DNA of 64,000 nucleotides. Source: Pseudomonas sp. 102515 (GTDB taxonomy: Bacteria; Pseudomonadota; Gammaproteobacteria; Pseudomonadales; Pseudomonadaceae). The notes beneath the pieces are model-generated. The model saw nothing but the letters and a program-made list of their open reading frames with translations, did not search any database and had not been told where the DNA came from. Location of the stretch: positions 366,673 through 430,672 of the forward strand of contig NZ_JAVHTY010000005.1 of NCBI RefSeq assembly GCF_031085165.1, given 5' to 3'. Positions 37,951-50,099 of this stretch are shown piece after piece (positions within the stretch are counted from its first letter, which is position 1; the number at the start of each line of letters is the position of its first letter). The position numbers and the translations under genes were made by a program.

Positions 37951-39060
37951 CTAGAGTCTGACCCAGCGTTCCTCCTGGGCCGATTGCCGCGCGGCCTGGG
38001 CCAGGCGCTCCACTTCCCAGGCCTCCTGGAAGTCGACGCCGGTATGGCCGGGGTTGCCGCCCAGGGCCTCCAGCAGCGAGCGGACCTCCAGGGTCTTGAG
38101 TTCGTTGTAGCCGAGCTGGTGGCCGGGCGCCGGGCAGAAGGCGGCGTAGTCCGGCAGGTGCGGACCGGCCAGCAGGGTACGGAAACCGGCCAGGCCCGGA
38201 CGGTCGCCGACCTGATAGAGGCGCAGTTCGTTGAGGCGCTCCTGGTCGAAGCCGAGGGTGCCGCGGGTGCCGCAGACCTCGAAGGCCAGGCGATTCTTGC
38301 GCCCGTGCTTGAGCCAACTGGTGGTCAGGGTGCCGCGGGCGCCACTGGCGAAGCGCAGCAGCAGATGGGCCTGGTCGTCGATCTCCACCGCCCGGGTGCC
38401 ACCCTGGTGGGGCCGCTGGCCATGGGCGGTGTGCAGATCGGCGCAGAGCGCCGCCACCGGGCCCAGCAGGAAGCGCGCCAGCGACAGGATATGGCTGCCC
38501 AGATCGGCCAGGGCGCCGCCGGCCTGGCGGGTCTCGCAGCGCCAGGTGAAGGGCCCCTGGGGATCGCCCATGAAGTCTTCGCTGAATTCGCCGCTGAAGC
38601 TGACGACCTCACCCAGTTCGCCGCTCTGGATCAGCTCGCGCGCCTGCTTGAGCATGGGATTCTGCAGGTAGTTGTAGCCGACCCGGTTGACCACCCCGGC
38701 CTGGCGCGCGGCGTCGCGCATCCGCGTCGCCTCCTCCAGGCTCACCGCCAGGGGCTTTTCGCAGTAGACCGCCTTGCCGGCCGCCAGGGCGGCCAGGGCC
38801 ATGGGCGCGTGCAGCAGATTGGGGGTGGTGATGGCCACCAGCTCGACCTGGGGATCGGCGATCAGGCGCTCCCAGTCGCAGCTGCGGACGAAGCCCCAGG
38901 CGTCGGCGCAGCGGGCGGCGCGCTCCGGATCGGCATCGGCCAGGGCCACCAGCCGCGGGCGGACCGGGAGCGCGAAGCTGCTCGCCGCGTGATGGAAGGC
39001 CTGGGCGTGGGCATGACCCATGAAGCCGGTGCCGATCAGACCGATGCCGATATCGCGCAT
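37951..39060 (-). CDS. Gfo/Idh/MocA-family dehydrogenase at the end of the inositol cluster
   Basis: 369 aa. It has an N-terminal Rossmann fold with GLIGTGFMGHAHAQAF, the EKPLAVS motif carrying the catalytic Lys, and ADLGSHILSLARFLL with the Asp/His pair. It lies 131 bp downstream of the inositol permease gene in the same direction, so it probably acts on an inositol isomer (scyllo-inositol dehydrogenase type) or a related sugar. That assignment is inference from context. It is clearly distinct from IolG at 43811. Confidence 0.82.
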   Translation of the reverse strand: MRDIGIGLIGTGFMGHAHAQAFHHAASSFALPVRPRLVALADADPERAARCADAWGFVRSCDWERLIADPQVELVAITTPNLLHAPMALAALAAGKAVYCEKPLAVSLEEATRMRDAARQAGVVNRVGYNYLQNPMLKQARELIQSGELGEVVSFSGEFSEDFMGDPQGPFTWRCETRQAGGALADLGSHILSLARFLLGPVAALCADLHTAHGQRPHQGGTRAVEIDDQAHLLLRFASGARGTLTTSWLKHGRKNRLAFEVCGTRGTLGFDQERLNELRLYQVGDRPGLAGFRTLLAGPHLPDYAAFCPAPGHQLGYNELKTLEVRSLLEALGGNPGHTGVDFQEAWEVERLAQAARQSAQEERWVRL

Positions 39061-39145
39061 GTCGTTCTCCGTATGGGGTGTAGAAAGACCCGGCAGGCCA
39101 AGCCAGTAGCCGACCGGGTAAAAGGGATGGCGTAGGGTGGGGACG

Positions 39146-39180
39146 CCCCCACCCCGGCCCTCTCCCAGAAGGAGAGGGAC
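39146..39180. repeat. CCCTCTCCC palindrome, copy 2
   Basis: CCCCCACCCCGGCCCTCTCCC followed by AGAAGGAGAGGGAC, in the gap between the inositol permease and the Gfo/Idh gene. Same family as 36504. Confidence 0.75.
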
Positions 39181-39191
39181 AAGAGCAGGCG

Positions 39192-40217
39192 CTAGCGCTT
39201 GGCCTTGCGCTTGTTGCGGTACTGGTCGATGACCACGGCGACCACGATGATCAGGCCCTTGATGATGTCCTGGACGTAGGCGTCCACCCCGAGAAAGGTG
39301 AAGCCGCTGGCCATGGTGCCGAGGATCAGGGCGCCGATCACGGTGCCGGTGATGCGCCCTACCCCGCCCGCCAGGCTGGTGCCGCCGATCACCGCCGCGG
39401 CGATGGCGTCCAGTTCGTAGGACATGCCCATGCCCGCCTGGCCGGTGGCGGCGCGGGCCGAGGCCACGACGCCGGCCAGGCCCGCCAGCAGGCCGGCGAT
39501 GCTGTAGACGATGATCAGGTGCTTCTTGACGTTGATGCCGGAGATGCGCGCGGCCTGCATGTTGCCGCCGATGGCATAGGTGTACTTGCCGTATTTGGTG
39601 TAGCGCAGGGCGATGTGGAAGATCACCGCTACCACCAGGAAGATGATCACCGGCATGGCGCCGGCGCCGATGGCGGTGTAGTCGTCGGACAACATGCTGA
39701 TCGGCTGGCCTTCGGTGTAGTAGCGCGCCAGACCGCGGGCCGAGACCATCATGCCGAGGGTGGCGATGAAGGGCGGAATGCCGGTGACGGCGATGATGCT
39801 GCCGTTGATGGCGCCGGCCAGCAGCCCCACCCCGAGGCCGGCCATGACCGGCACCCAGACCGGCAGGTCGGTCAGCGAGGGAAACACCGCGCGGCCGAAG
39901 TCCGAGCCCTGGGCCAGACTCGCTGCCACCATGGCCGACAGCGCCAGCACCGAGCCGGAGGAGAGGTCGATGCCGGTGGTGATGATCACCTGGGTCACGG
40001 CGATGGCCAGCAGGCCGATGATCGAGACCTGCAGGATCATCAGCACCAGGCGCTGGGAATTCATCAGGAAGCTCTGGTCGCGCAGCACCCAGCCGAAGGC
40101 CTCGAAGGCCAGGCCGATGCCCAGCAGCACCAGCAGGATGCCCAGTTCGGTGGGGATGCGGCGCCGCGGGCGCGCGCTGGGTAGCCCGGCGGTTTTCTTG
40201 TCCAGGAGGGCACTCAT
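39192..40217 (-). CDS. iatP: ABC transporter permease, inositol type
   Basis: 341-aa BPD_transp_2-type permease with about 8-10 TM helices. It has TQVIITTGIDLSSGSVLALS, TGIPPFIATLGMMVSARGLA, the ribose-class AIGGNMQAARISGINV coupling loop, and GGTSLAGGVGRITGTVIGAL. The short gap to iatA (59 bp) and the inositol context support inositol specificity; ribose-type transport cannot be excluded by sequence alone. It is third in the order ibpA-iatA-iatP. Confidence 0.88.
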   Translation of the reverse strand: MSALLDKKTAGLPSARPRRRIPTELGILLVLLGIGLAFEAFGWVLRDQSFLMNSQRLVLMILQVSIIGLLAIAVTQVIITTGIDLSSGSVLALSAMVAASLAQGSDFGRAVFPSLTDLPVWVPVMAGLGVGLLAGAINGSIIAVTGIPPFIATLGMMVSARGLARYYTEGQPISMLSDDYTAIGAGAMPVIIFLVVAVIFHIALRYTKYGKYTYAIGGNMQAARISGINVKKHLIIVYSIAGLLAGLAGVVASARAATGQAGMGMSYELDAIAAAVIGGTSLAGGVGRITGTVIGALILGTMASGFTFLGVDAYVQDIIKGLIIVVAVVIDQYRNKRKAKR

Positions 40218-40276
40218 CTTGTTCTACCTCTTCTATGCCGGAGCGATGGGTAAAGGCCCACCGCGCGAAAGGTGCG

Positions 40277-41830
40277 CTAGTGCAGTACGGGATTGCCCGA
40301 GGCCAGGTGCATGACCCGCTCCTGGGTGGCTTCGCCGCGATCGAGAAAGCCGGTGACGGTGCCTTCGTGCATCACCATCACCCGGTCGCTCATGCCCAGG
40401 ACCTCGGGCAGTTCGGAAGAAATCATGATCACCGCCAGGCCCTCGGCGGCCAGCTTGGCGATCAGCCGGTAGATCTCGGCCTTGGCGCCGACGTCGATGC
40501 CGCGAGTGGGCTCGTCGAGGATGAGGATGCGCGGCTGGGTCATCAGCCAGCGGGCGATCAGCGCCTTCTGCTGGTTGCCGCCGGAGAGGTTGGCGATGCA
40601 CTGGTCCAGCGAGGGGGTCTTCACGCGCAGCTGCTGGCGCATCTCCTCGCAGAGCTGATCGAGGCGCTGCTGCTGCACGAAGCCGCCACTGGCGAAGCCG
40701 CCCAGCACCGCCACCTCCATGTTTTCCCCCACCGACAGGCAGGGAAAGATGCCGGTGTCCTTGCGGTCCTCGGTGAGCAGCGCCAGGCCTTTCTGGATCG
40801 CCAGATGAGGATCGCTCATGCGCACCGGCTGGCCGTCGATACGGATCTCGCCCGCCGTGGCCGGGGTCACGCCGAACAGCGTCTCGGCGACATTGGTGCG
40901 GCCCGAGCCCATCAGTCCGGCGATGCCCAGCACCTCGCCGGCGCGCAGATCGAAGGAGACGCCGGAGAACACCCCGTCCAGCCCCAGGTCGCGCACCGAC
41001 AGCAGCACCTCGTCGCGCGGCGCGGTGCGTTCCGGGAACAGCTGGGTCAGTTCGCGCCCCACCATCATGGCGATCAGGCCGTCGCCGTTCATGCTGTCGG
41101 CGCGCTGCAGGCCGATGTACTGGCCATCGCGGAACACCGCCACCTCATCGGCGATCTGGAACACCTCGTCCATCTTGTGGGTGATGTAGACGATGCCCTT
41201 ACCCTGGGCCTTGAGGTCGGCGATGATGGAAAACAGGTGCGCCACCTCGGTCTCGGTGATGGCCGAGGTGGGTTCGTCCATGATCAGCACCTCGCTGTCG
41301 TAGGACACCGCCTTGGCGATCTCCACCATCTGCCGCCCGGCGATGGACAGCTCGCCCACGCTGTCGTCCGGGTCCAGGGCGATGCGCAGCCGGTCCAGCA
41401 GCGCCTGGGTCTGGCGGCGCATCTTGCCGTGGTCCACCAGGTGCAGGGCATTGAGCGGTTCGCGCCCCAGCCAGATGTTCTCGGCGACGGTCATGAAGGG
41501 CATCAGGTTGAGCTCCTGGTGGATCATGGCGATCCCCGACTGCAGCGCCTGCAGCGGCGTCTCGAAGCGCACCGGCACGCCACGCAGCCGCACCTCGCCG
41601 GCATCTGGCTGGTAGATGCCGGCGATGATCTTCATCAGGGTCGACTTGCCCGCGCCGTTCTCGCCCATCAGCGCCAGCACGGTCCCGGGGCGCACCCGGA
41701 GCTGGACATGGGACAGCGCCTTGACGCCGGGAAACTCCTTGGTGACGTCGACGATTTCCAGCAGGTATTCGCCGGGCGCGGCCGTAGCCGCGGTGGCGGG
41801 AGCGACGGCAGGGGTGGCGGAACTGAGCAT
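40277..41830 (-). CDS. iatA: Sugar-type ABC transporter ATPase, inositol uptake
   Basis: 517-aa fused double ABC protein of the RbsA class. The first domain has Walker [10 protein letters not shown] and [15 protein letters not shown]. The second has a degenerate Walker A (GLMGSGRTN) but an intact [15 protein letters not shown] signature and [11 protein letters not shown], as usual for this class. ATG 41830 is preceded by GAGGAG; the frame is open to 42124, but the extra part is not homologous and contains the leader module. Expression is probably governed by the IolR operator at 42075 and the A-rich motif at 42001. Confidence 0.9.
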   Translation of the reverse strand: MLSSATPAVAPATAATAAPGEYLLEIVDVTKEFPGVKALSHVQLRVRPGTVLALMGENGAGKSTLMKIIAGIYQPDAGEVRLRGVPVRFETPLQALQSGIAMIHQELNLMPFMTVAENIWLGREPLNALHLVDHGKMRRQTQALLDRLRIALDPDDSVGELSIAGRQMVEIAKAVSYDSEVLIMDEPTSAITETEVAHLFSIIADLKAQGKGIVYITHKMDEVFQIADEVAVFRDGQYIGLQRADSMNGDGLIAMMVGRELTQLFPERTAPRDEVLLSVRDLGLDGVFSGVSFDLRAGEVLGIAGLMGSGRTNVAETLFGVTPATAGEIRIDGQPVRMSDPHLAIQKGLALLTEDRKDTGIFPCLSVGENMEVAVLGGFASGGFVQQQRLDQLCEEMRQQLRVKTPSLDQCIANLSGGNQQKALIARWLMTQPRILILDEPTRGIDVGAKAEIYRLIAKLAAEGLAVIMISSELPEVLGMSDRVMVMHEGTVTGFLDRGEATQERVMHLASGNPVLH

Positions 41831-41877
41831 GATCACGATCTCCTCGCGGGCGCCGACCGGGCGGCGCGGACCGCTGG

Positions 41878-41991
41878 TCAGTGAGGGGTGCTGGGCGAAG
41901 GGCTGCCCGTGACGGCGCTCGCCAGGTGCAGGCAGGTGCCCGGCGGACAGGAGATCGGAGACCCGTGAAGGGACAGGGAGCGGGATGGCAT
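41878..41991 (-). CDS. Possible 37-residue leader ORF upstream of iatA
   Basis: ATG 41991 follows AAAAGGTGCCGTC, a plausible ribosome-binding site directly after the A-rich motif. The product is Ser/Pro/His-rich and ends TPH-stop 47 bp before iatA. I recognise no family. The interest is that the same leader sequence precedes another short ORF at 43493. It may be a translated leader or an accident. Confidence 0.3.
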   Translation of the reverse strand: MPSRSLSLHGSPISCPPGTCLHLASAVTGSPSPSTPH

Positions 41992-42000
41992 GACGGCACC

Positions 42001-42013
42001 TTTTATTCTTGTT
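42001..42013 (-). promoter_or_regulatory. A-rich Hfq/Crc-type motif in the iatA leader
   Basis: The minus strand reads AACAAGAATAAAA, containing two overlapping matches to AANAANAA (AACAAGAA and AAGAATAA), immediately before AGGTGCCGTC. Confidence 0.5.
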
Positions 42014-42074
42014 GAAGGACACGCTCGCCGGGGCGAGGCGCCTCTGTACGTCTTGGCTTGACCTCGACTTTATT

Positions 42075-42088
42075 GGAAAATAAATTCC
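42075..42088. promoter_or_regulatory. Predicted IolR operator upstream of iatA
   Basis: Perfect GGAA-N6-TTCC palindrome within TTGGAAAATAAATTCCAG, with a half site GGAA at 42104 about 29 bp further upstream. It matches the sites at 43568 and 53081. Confidence 0.7.
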
Positions 42089-42169
42089 AGTCAATATATT
42101 TTTGGAATTTTTAGGCGACAACAACCACCGGTCTTCAGCCTGGCCGCCGCCGGTGGAAAGGCTCCGGAT

Positions 42170-42211
42170 AGACCAAACGGGCGGTCCGTCGCCGGACTGC
42201 CCGTTTGGTCT
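42170..42211 (-). terminator. Strong hairpin downstream of ibpA (transcript barrier or attenuator)
   Basis: AGACCAAACGGGC (42170-42182) pairs perfectly with GCCCGTTTGGTCT (42199-42211), continued by GTCCG/CGGAC around a TCGC tetraloop. There is no T-run on either strand, so it may protect the ibpA mRNA 3' end or work as a weak terminator rather than as a classical one. Confidence 0.6.
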
Positions 42212-42266
42212 GGAAAGCCGTTCTGTCGCGGCGCCTTGCCTTCCAGGAAGGCGCAGGCGCCTCAGG

Positions 42267-43193
42267 TCATTTGGTCATGGCCTGGAACTCGGCGACGTTC
42301 TCCGGGGTGATCAGGCGGAAGGGAATCAGCACGTTCTGCTCGCCCGGGGTCTTGTTGATCATCTTCAGCGCCGCATCGAGGGCCCCTTCCGCCTGGCCCT
42401 TGGCGTCCTGGAACACCGAGACCGTCACCAGGCCACGCTTGATGGCGGCCAGACCATCCGGCGTACCGTCGACGCCGGTGACCAGCACGTCCTTCTTGCC
42501 GGCCTGGCGCAGGGCCATGGCCGCGCCGATGGCCATCTCGTCGTTGTTGGCGAAGATGGCGTTGAGCTCCTTGCCGGCCAGCAGCCAGTTGCTGGTCAGG
42601 TCCATGGACTTGTCGCGCTGCCAGGCCGCGGTCTGCTCCTCGACGATCTTGATGCCCGGATACTTGGCCAGGACTTCCTTCACCCCGGCGGTGCGGTTGT
42701 GGGTGGAGTTGTTGGCCAGATCGCCCAGCAGGATGGCCACCTGGCCCTTGCCGCCGAGCTTGTCGGCCACGTACTGCGCCTGCAGGCGGCCGGCTTCCTT
42801 GTCGTCTGAGGTCACCGCCACCACGCCCGCCGGCAGCTGGGGATCGTCGGGTCGGCGGTTGATGTAGACGATGGGCACGCCAGCCTTGGTGGCGGCCTCG
42901 GTCAGGGTCCGGGTCGCGGCGGTGTCCACCGGATTGACGATGACCGCATCGACCTTCTGGCTGATGAAACTCTGCACCTGGGTGAGCTGCTTGACCACGT
43001 CGTTGCGGGCGTCCTCGAACTGCAGCTGCACGCCGTCGGTCTTGGCCTTCTTGGTCATGTATTCGCGCACATAAGTGAGGTAGTTGTCGTCGAACGACGA
43101 CATGGTCACCCCGACCTTGAGGTCCGCCAGGGCCGCGCTGCTGCCCAGCAGCAGCGACAGCGCCAAGGTGGCAAAGCGAGTTTTTTTCTGCAT
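42267..43193 (-). CDS. ibpA: Periplasmic inositol/sugar-binding protein
   Basis: 308-aa periplasmic_binding_4-type protein. The Sec signal peptide is [23 protein letters not shown]. The mature protein begins [20 protein letters not shown] and contains [50 protein letters not shown] and [16 protein letters not shown], all normal for ribose/inositol binding proteins. Its place between iolG and iatA-iatP points to myo-inositol. A strong hairpin follows the stop, which could favour high expression relative to iatA. The nearest upstream operator is at 43568. Confidence 0.9.
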   Translation of the reverse strand: MQKKTRFATLALSLLLGSSAALADLKVGVTMSSFDDNYLTYVREYMTKKAKTDGVQLQFEDARNDVVKQLTQVQSFISQKVDAVIVNPVDTAATRTLTEAATKAGVPIVYINRRPDDPQLPAGVVAVTSDDKEAGRLQAQYVADKLGGKGQVAILLGDLANNSTHNRTAGVKEVLAKYPGIKIVEEQTAAWQRDKSMDLTSNWLLAGKELNAIFANNDEMAIGAAMALRQAGKKDVLVTGVDGTPDGLAAIKRGLVTVSVFQDAKGQAEGALDAALKMINKTPGEQNVLIPFRLITPENVAEFQAMTK

Positions 43194-43322
43194 GGTTCAG
43201 GCTCCATTCGTGGGGTGACGATCAGCAAGGGGATCGGACGAGCGCAACGGCCAGGCGCACCTCGGGTGCCGCGCGGTCATGAACCGGGCGGAGCCTGGGC
43301 GGACGCCGGAAAGACTCGGCAA

Positions 43323-43493
43323 TCAGTGCGGGCGATAGAACACCGCGGCGCCGGGCGAGGCGCAGAGCACGGCGCCGCTGCGCTCGTGGCAGAACAGCCG
43401 GCCGAGCAGGGCGAGCAGTCGGGAGGGACGCTGCACCTTGAGGCGGTGCACGGCGGAGACGGCGAGACGGAAGGAATGCGTGGAGTGGTTCAT
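43323..43493 (-). CDS. Possible 56-residue leader ORF upstream of ibpA
   Basis: ATG 43493 follows ATAATAGGTGCCGTCAC, a credible ribosome-binding site. The basic product starts MNHSTHSFRLAVSAVHRLKV and ends YRPH-stop, 129 bp before ibpA. There is no recognised family. Its leader closely matches the one before the 37-residue ORF at 41991. It could be a small protein, a leader peptide or chance. Confidence 0.35.
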   Translation of the reverse strand: MNHSTHSFRLAVSAVHRLKVQRPSRLLALLGRLFCHERSGAVLCASPGAAVFYRPH

Positions 43494-43506
43494 GTGACGG
43501 CACCTA

Positions 43507-43514
43507 TTATTGTT
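43507..43514 (-). promoter_or_regulatory. A-rich Hfq/Crc-type motif in the ibpA leader
   Basis: The minus strand reads AACAATAA, a perfect match to AANAANAA, located 14-21 bases upstream of ATG 43493 and next to AGGTG. Confidence 0.5.
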
Positions 43515-43567
43515 GTCGGGGCACGCGGCCCTGGTGACTCGTTTCTGCAACTGCTCTCGACTCTATT

Positions 43568-43581
43568 GGAAATTTAATTCC
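43568..43581. promoter_or_regulatory. Predicted IolR operator upstream of ibpA
   Basis: Perfect GGAA-N6-TTCC within TTGGAAATTTAATTCCA. A degenerate repeat AGAA-N6-TTCG starts exactly 30 bp away (43598-43611), about three helical turns, as expected for binding by a dimer pair. Confidence 0.72.
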
Positions 43582-43627
43582 ACAACAATAGCAAAATAGA
43601 AATTTCATTCGAAACACAGGAGCACTT

Positions 43628-43750
43628 TCAGCATCTGCGCCGGACGTTCGCCGAGGGCATAGCGATCAGCAGAGCGTCCGCTTGGGCAGCGACCCGCGGC
43701 GCCTGCAGCGAGCGCCCGAGGCCGTCATAGCCCACCAGTCCGATTCTCAC
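43628..43750 (-). pseudogene. Fragment resembling the N-terminus of a Gfo/Idh/MocA oxidoreductase
   Basis: From GTG 43750 the minus frame reads VRIGLVGYDGLGRSLQAPR, then VAAQADALLIAMPSANVRRR, then stop. The beginning fits the dinucleotide-binding start MRIGLVGYGxxGRxxHAP of this family, with the third Gly position altered. Only 40 codons remain. It sits between two intact inositol genes and is probably a deletion remnant of a third dehydrogenase. A chance resemblance is possible. Confidence 0.4.
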
Positions 43751-43810
43751 GTCCGGAGCCTCCCCTGCAGGCAGCGCATCCCCGCGTGCGTGGCAGGCGG
43801 GGTGGACGAC

Positions 43811-44863
<1,053 letters not shown>

Positions 44864-46801
44864 TCAGTACTGGCGGGCCTGGGCGGCGTTTTCCCTGAGC
44901 ACCCGAGCGACGGCGGCGATCTTCTCGCTGGTGGAAACCTCCGCCCCGCCGACCCGCCACCAGGACAGGTAGCCGTGCAGCATGGTCTTGGGCAGCACCT
45001 TGATGTCGATCAGGGTGGAGACCGTCTGCCGCCGGGCATCGGCCAGGGCCGCTTCCAGCTCCTCCAGGGTACGCACGCTATAGGTCTTGCAGCCGTAGGC
45101 GGCGGCGCTCATGGCGAAGTCCACCGGCACGAAGTCGCCGTCGAGCCGGCCGGTCTCCGGGTTGCGATAGCGGAATTCGGTACCGAAGCTGCCCATGCCA
45201 TGACCGACCTGCAGGTTGTTGATGCAACCGAAGGTCATGTTGTCGAGCAGCACCACGTTGATCTTGCGGCGCTCCTGGATGGAGGAGGCCAGCTCCGAGT
45301 GCAGCATCTGGTAGGAGCCGTCACCCACCAGCGCATAGACCTCGCGCTCCGGCTCGGCCAGCTTCACGCCGAGGGCGGCGTTGATCTCGTAGCCCATGCA
45401 GGAATAGCCGTATTCCAGGTGATAGGTGTCGACGCCCTTGCTCTGCCAGGCGCGCTGCAGGTCACCCGGCAGGCTGCCGGCAGCGGCGACGATGATGGCG
45501 TCGTCGTCAAGCCGTTCGTTGAGGCGGCCGAGCACCTGGCTCTGGGTCAGGGACGAACCGGTCAGGCGGACGAACTCCTCCAGTACCGCGCGCGGCAGGT
45601 CATCGTCGATCTCCGGGACGAAGTCGGCGCCGGTGTAGCCCAGCGCATAGACCCGCTCCACCTCCTGGCGATAGCGCTCGCGCGCCGCCCCCACCTGGCC
45701 GCCCCAGCCGGCGCGGTAGTCGGTGGCGCCCAGGGCGTCGGTCAGGGCGGCGAGGGCTTCGCGGGCATCGGCCACCACGGCCAGGCCGTCGAGCTTGCCG
45801 GCGTCGAAGGCGGCCACGTTGAGATTGAGGAATTCCACCTCGGGATGCTGGTAGAGCCACTTCGAGGAGGTGGTGAAATCGGTGTAGCGGGTGCCCACGC
45901 CGATGATCAGATCCGCTTCCCTGGCCAGCAGGTTGGCGGCCAGGCAGCCGGTCTCGCCGATGCCGCCGACATTGAGTTCGTGACTGGAGACGATGGCGCT
46001 CTTGCCGGCCTGGGTCTCGGCGAAGGGAATCTCGAAACGCTCGGCGAAGCGCTGCAGGGCCGCGGCGGCACCGGAATACTTCACCCCGCCGCCACAGATC
46101 AGCAGCGGCTTGCGCTTGCGCTTGAGCAGCTGAACCGCCTCTTCGATGGCGGCGACCACTGGCGGCCGGCGATCCAGGCGGTGCACCCGCTTGGCGAAGA
46201 AGTAGTCGGGATAGTCGTAGGCCTCGCCCTGGACATCCTGGGGCAGTGCCAGGGTCACGGCGCCGGTCTCGGCCGGATCGGTCAGCACCCGCATGGCGTT
46301 GATCGCCGCGCTCATCAGCTGCTCGGGCCGGTTGATGCGATCCCAGTACTTGCTCACCGCGCGGAAGGCATCGTTGGTGCTGATCGACAGGTCGTGGAAT
46401 TGCTCGATCTGCTGCAGCACCGGATCGGGCTGGCGACTGGCATAGACGTCGCCGGGCAACAGCAGCAGCGGAATGCGATTGGCGGTGGCGGTGGCCGCGG
46501 CGGTCAGCATGTTGGCCGCGCCCGGACCCACCGAGGAGGTGCAGGCATAGATCTGCCGGCGCAGCTTCTGCTTGGCGAAACCGGTGGCGGCGTGGGCCAT
46601 GCCCTGCTCGTTGCGCCCCTGGTGCACCACCAGGTCACCGGCGTCCTGCTCCAGGGCCTGGCCCAGACCGAGCACGTTGCCGTGGCCGAAGATGGTGAAG
46701 ACGCCGGCGACGAACCTGGTCTCGACGCCATCGACGCTGAGGTACTGGTTGTCGAGAAATTTCACCAGGGCCTGGGCCATGGTCAGACGTTGGGTGCTCA
46801 T
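44864..46801 (-). CDS. iolD: 3D-(3,5/4)-trihydroxycyclohexane-1,2-dione acylhydrolase
   Basis: ThDP-dependent hydrolase opening the ring to 5-deoxy-D-glucuronate. The 645-aa product has the acetolactate-synthase-like three-domain layout. Its N-terminal part has [20 protein letters not shown] and [16 protein letters not shown]. The C-terminal ThDP/Mg motif is [13 protein letters not shown] followed by NVVLLDN. ATG 46801 ([20 protein letters not shown]) was chosen, with AGGTG upstream; the open frame to 47518 shadows iolI. It lies 47 bp after iolI. Confidence 0.94.
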   Translation of the reverse strand: MSTQRLTMAQALVKFLDNQYLSVDGVETRFVAGVFTIFGHGNVLGLGQALEQDAGDLVVHQGRNEQGMAHAATGFAKQKLRRQIYACTSSVGPGAANMLTAAATATANRIPLLLLPGDVYASRQPDPVLQQIEQFHDLSISTNDAFRAVSKYWDRINRPEQLMSAAINAMRVLTDPAETGAVTLALPQDVQGEAYDYPDYFFAKRVHRLDRRPPVVAAIEEAVQLLKRKRKPLLICGGGVKYSGAAAALQRFAERFEIPFAETQAGKSAIVSSHELNVGGIGETGCLAANLLAREADLIIGVGTRYTDFTTSSKWLYQHPEVEFLNLNVAAFDAGKLDGLAVVADAREALAALTDALGATDYRAGWGGQVGAARERYRQEVERVYALGYTGADFVPEIDDDLPRAVLEEFVRLTGSSLTQSQVLGRLNERLDDDAIIVAAAGSLPGDLQRAWQSKGVDTYHLEYGYSCMGYEINAALGVKLAEPEREVYALVGDGSYQMLHSELASSIQERRKINVVLLDNMTFGCINNLQVGHGMGSFGTEFRYRNPETGRLDGDFVPVDFAMSAAAYGCKTYSVRTLEELEAALADARRQTVSTLIDIKVLPKTMLHGYLSWWRVGGAEVSTSEKIAAVARVLRENAAQARQY

Positions 46802-46848
46802 GGATTCACCTGTTGTTATGGGAGTCGCGGTGACAGCGGACGAGACGG

Positions 46849-47688
46849 TCAGGCCGTCTCCGTAGTGCAGCCTACCCGCTCCTGCAGCAGACGCATGCTC
46901 CGCACCAGCGTCGGCGCGACGTCGGGCAGTGCCTGGATGCTGGCGGCGAAGGGCTCGAAGGACAGCACGCCGCGGTAACCATCGGCCAACAGGCGCTCGA
47001 TCTGGGCGGCATTGCCCAGGCGGTCGGCTTCCCCCACCAGCACCCGATGGGCGTCGCGCAGCTGATCGACCGGCAAGCTGGCGTCGTCCACCCCGGAAAT
47101 ATGCACCAGCCCGGTCAGCTCGGCGAAATACTCGGTCTCGCCGGCCAGGTGGTGGTGGAAGGTGTCGTGCACCAGGCGGAAGACATCGAGCCCGCCGATG
47201 GCACGGATGGCCTCCACCGCCTGGCGTTTGAGGCGCAGCGCGCTCTCCGGGAAACCCAGCGGCTCGACGAAGCCCCGCACGCCGTGATCGCGCAGGATCG
47301 GCGCCAGCTCGCTCAAGGCGGTGCGCAGGTCCCGGGCGCGCTGGGCCACGTCGCGACGGTCGCCACGGTCGTTGAGCGGGCACAGCACCAGCCCCTCGGC
47401 GCCACAGTCCCGGGCGTAGGCCGCCAGCCGCAGTGCCTGGAAGCGGCGTTCGTCGTTCCAGACGTCGAAGGGATAGAGGGCGTTGATCGACAGGATGCGC
47501 AGGCCCGCGGCCTGGCACAGCGCCCGTACCTCGGTCGCCGGCGTGCCATCTTCCAGTTCGACGCCGGTGAGATCGTTACGGAGCTCCAGAGCAGCGCAGC
47601 CCAGTTGCTGGGTCAGCTGGATGAAGGACGGCAGCGCGAGGGACGGCGCTACCATGCGGTTGAGGGCGAAAGACAGGGATTGACTCAT
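46849..47688 (-). CDS. iolI: Inosose isomerase IolI (TIM-barrel)
   Basis: 279-aa AP-endonuclease-2-like TIM barrel, close in length to B. subtilis IolI. Motifs are [42 protein letters not shown] with a metal-binding Glu, [13 protein letters not shown] with Asp/His ligands, and VHISGVDD. IolI interconverts 2-keto-myo-inositol and 1-keto-D-chiro-inositol, which lets D-chiro-inositol enter the pathway. It is located between mmsA and iolD. Confidence 0.88.
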   Translation of the reverse strand: MSQSLSFALNRMVAPSLALPSFIQLTQQLGCAALELRNDLTGVELEDGTPATEVRALCQAAGLRILSINALYPFDVWNDERRFQALRLAAYARDCGAEGLVLCPLNDRGDRRDVAQRARDLRTALSELAPILRDHGVRGFVEPLGFPESALRLKRQAVEAIRAIGGLDVFRLVHDTFHHHLAGETEYFAELTGLVHISGVDDASLPVDQLRDAHRVLVGEADRLGNAAQIERLLADGYRGVLSFEPFAASIQALPDVAPTLVRSMRLLQERVGCTTETA

Positions 47689-47719
47689 GGCAGGGGCTAC
47701 TCCGGCGGTCAGGCAGTGG

Positions 47720-49219
<1,500 letters not shown>

Positions 49220-49272
49220 GTCCTGGCTCCTGGTGTCCTGGAAGGTCGCCGCTATGGCGAGTGCGAAAGGGG

Positions 49273-50088
49273 CTAGCGGGTCAGCAGCCACTCGTGCTGC
49301 GGATCGTTGTGGAATTTCCAGACGCGCCGGGGGCCGGCCATCACGTTGAGGTAATAGGACTGGTAGCCATAGGGCACGCTGACCGGGTGATAGCCGCGCG
49401 GCACCAACACCACGTCGTGGTCTTCCACGGCCATGGCCTGGTCCAGGTCGCGCTCGTCGGTGTAGACGCGCTGGAAGACGAAGCCCTGGCCCGGATCGAT
49501 GCGGTGGTAGTAGGACTCCTCCAGCAGACTCTCCGCCGGCAGGTTGTCGCGGTCATGGCGATGGGGCGGATAGCTGGAGGAATGCCCGGAAGGGGTACGC
49601 ACTTCCACCACCAGCAGCGAATGGGCCGCTGCCGTATCCGGCAGGATGTCGCAGACATAACGGGTATTGGCACCCTTGCCACGGGTGGAGCGCTGCATGC
49701 TCGCCGGCTCGATCAGCCGCGGTGGCAGCCGGTCTGCCACCAGCGGATTGCCGGGCGAGGTGCAGACGGCGATTTCGGCGACGCTGTCGGCGGTCACCCG
49801 CGCCTCGCTGCCGGGCGGCAGGTAGGCGGCATAGGGCGAGACGTCCTCGAAGACGCTCTGGCGGCCGGCCAGTCCGCGCCAGGCGAAGTCGCCCAGCTGC
49901 GGATGCCCGCCCTCGATACTGGCGCCGCCGCTGAGCAGCACGATGCAGACCTCCAGGTCACCCGCCAGCACCGGCAGGGATTCGCCCGGGTGCAGGCGAT
50001 GGGCGGCGAAGCCGACATAGTCCAGGGCACCGGCCGGGACGCGGACGATGTCGCGGGCGCTCCGGTCGGCTTTGACGAGCAGATTCAT
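49273..50088 (-). CDS. iolB: 5-Deoxy-glucuronate isomerase
   Basis: Isomerises 5-deoxy-glucuronate to 2-deoxy-5-keto-gluconate. The 271-aa double-cupin product contains [19 protein letters not shown] with the HxH...E metal ligands, followed by [18 protein letters not shown] and the distal [20 protein letters not shown]. It lies 11 bp after iolE and 53 bp before mmsA. Confidence 0.95.
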   Translation of the reverse strand: MNLLVKADRSARDIVRVPAGALDYVGFAAHRLHPGESLPVLAGDLEVCIVLLSGGASIEGGHPQLGDFAWRGLAGRQSVFEDVSPYAAYLPPGSEARVTADSVAEIAVCTSPGNPLVADRLPPRLIEPASMQRSTRGKGANTRYVCDILPDTAAAHSLLVVEVRTPSGHSSSYPPHRHDRDNLPAESLLEESYYHRIDPGQGFVFQRVYTDERDLDQAMAVEDHDVVLVPRGYHPVSVPYGYQSYYLNVMAGPRRVWKFHNDPQHEWLLTR

Positions 50089-50099
50089 CGGATTCCTCC

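Larger units (their letters stand above)
41831..42266. other. 436-bp regulatory gap between ibpA and iatA
   Basis: It contains, in transcription order on the minus strand, a small hairpin (42231-42254), a strong 20-bp hairpin (42170-42211), a degenerate half-operator (42104), the IolR palindrome (42075-42088), an A-rich motif (42001-42013) and a short upstream ORF (41991-41878) before iatA. Confidence 0.7.
43194..43810. other. 617-bp gap between iolG and ibpA with regulatory and decayed sequence
   Basis: It contains a possible leader ORF (43493-43323), an A-rich motif (43507-43514), the IolR operator (43568-43581) with a degenerate second site at 43598-43611, and a fragment resembling the N-terminus of a Gfo/Idh/MocA protein (43750-43628). 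Bases 43194-43322 show nothing definite. Confidence 0.7.

Noticed and set aside
40235..41884. 549-codon plus-strand frame opposite iatA
   Set aside because: Antisense of a full ABC ATPase with all motifs; no homology recognised.
44864..47518. An 884-aa IolD-containing frame starting at 47518
   Set aside because: The first 239 codons shadow iolI in another frame; true IolD starts at 46801 with a ribosome-binding site.
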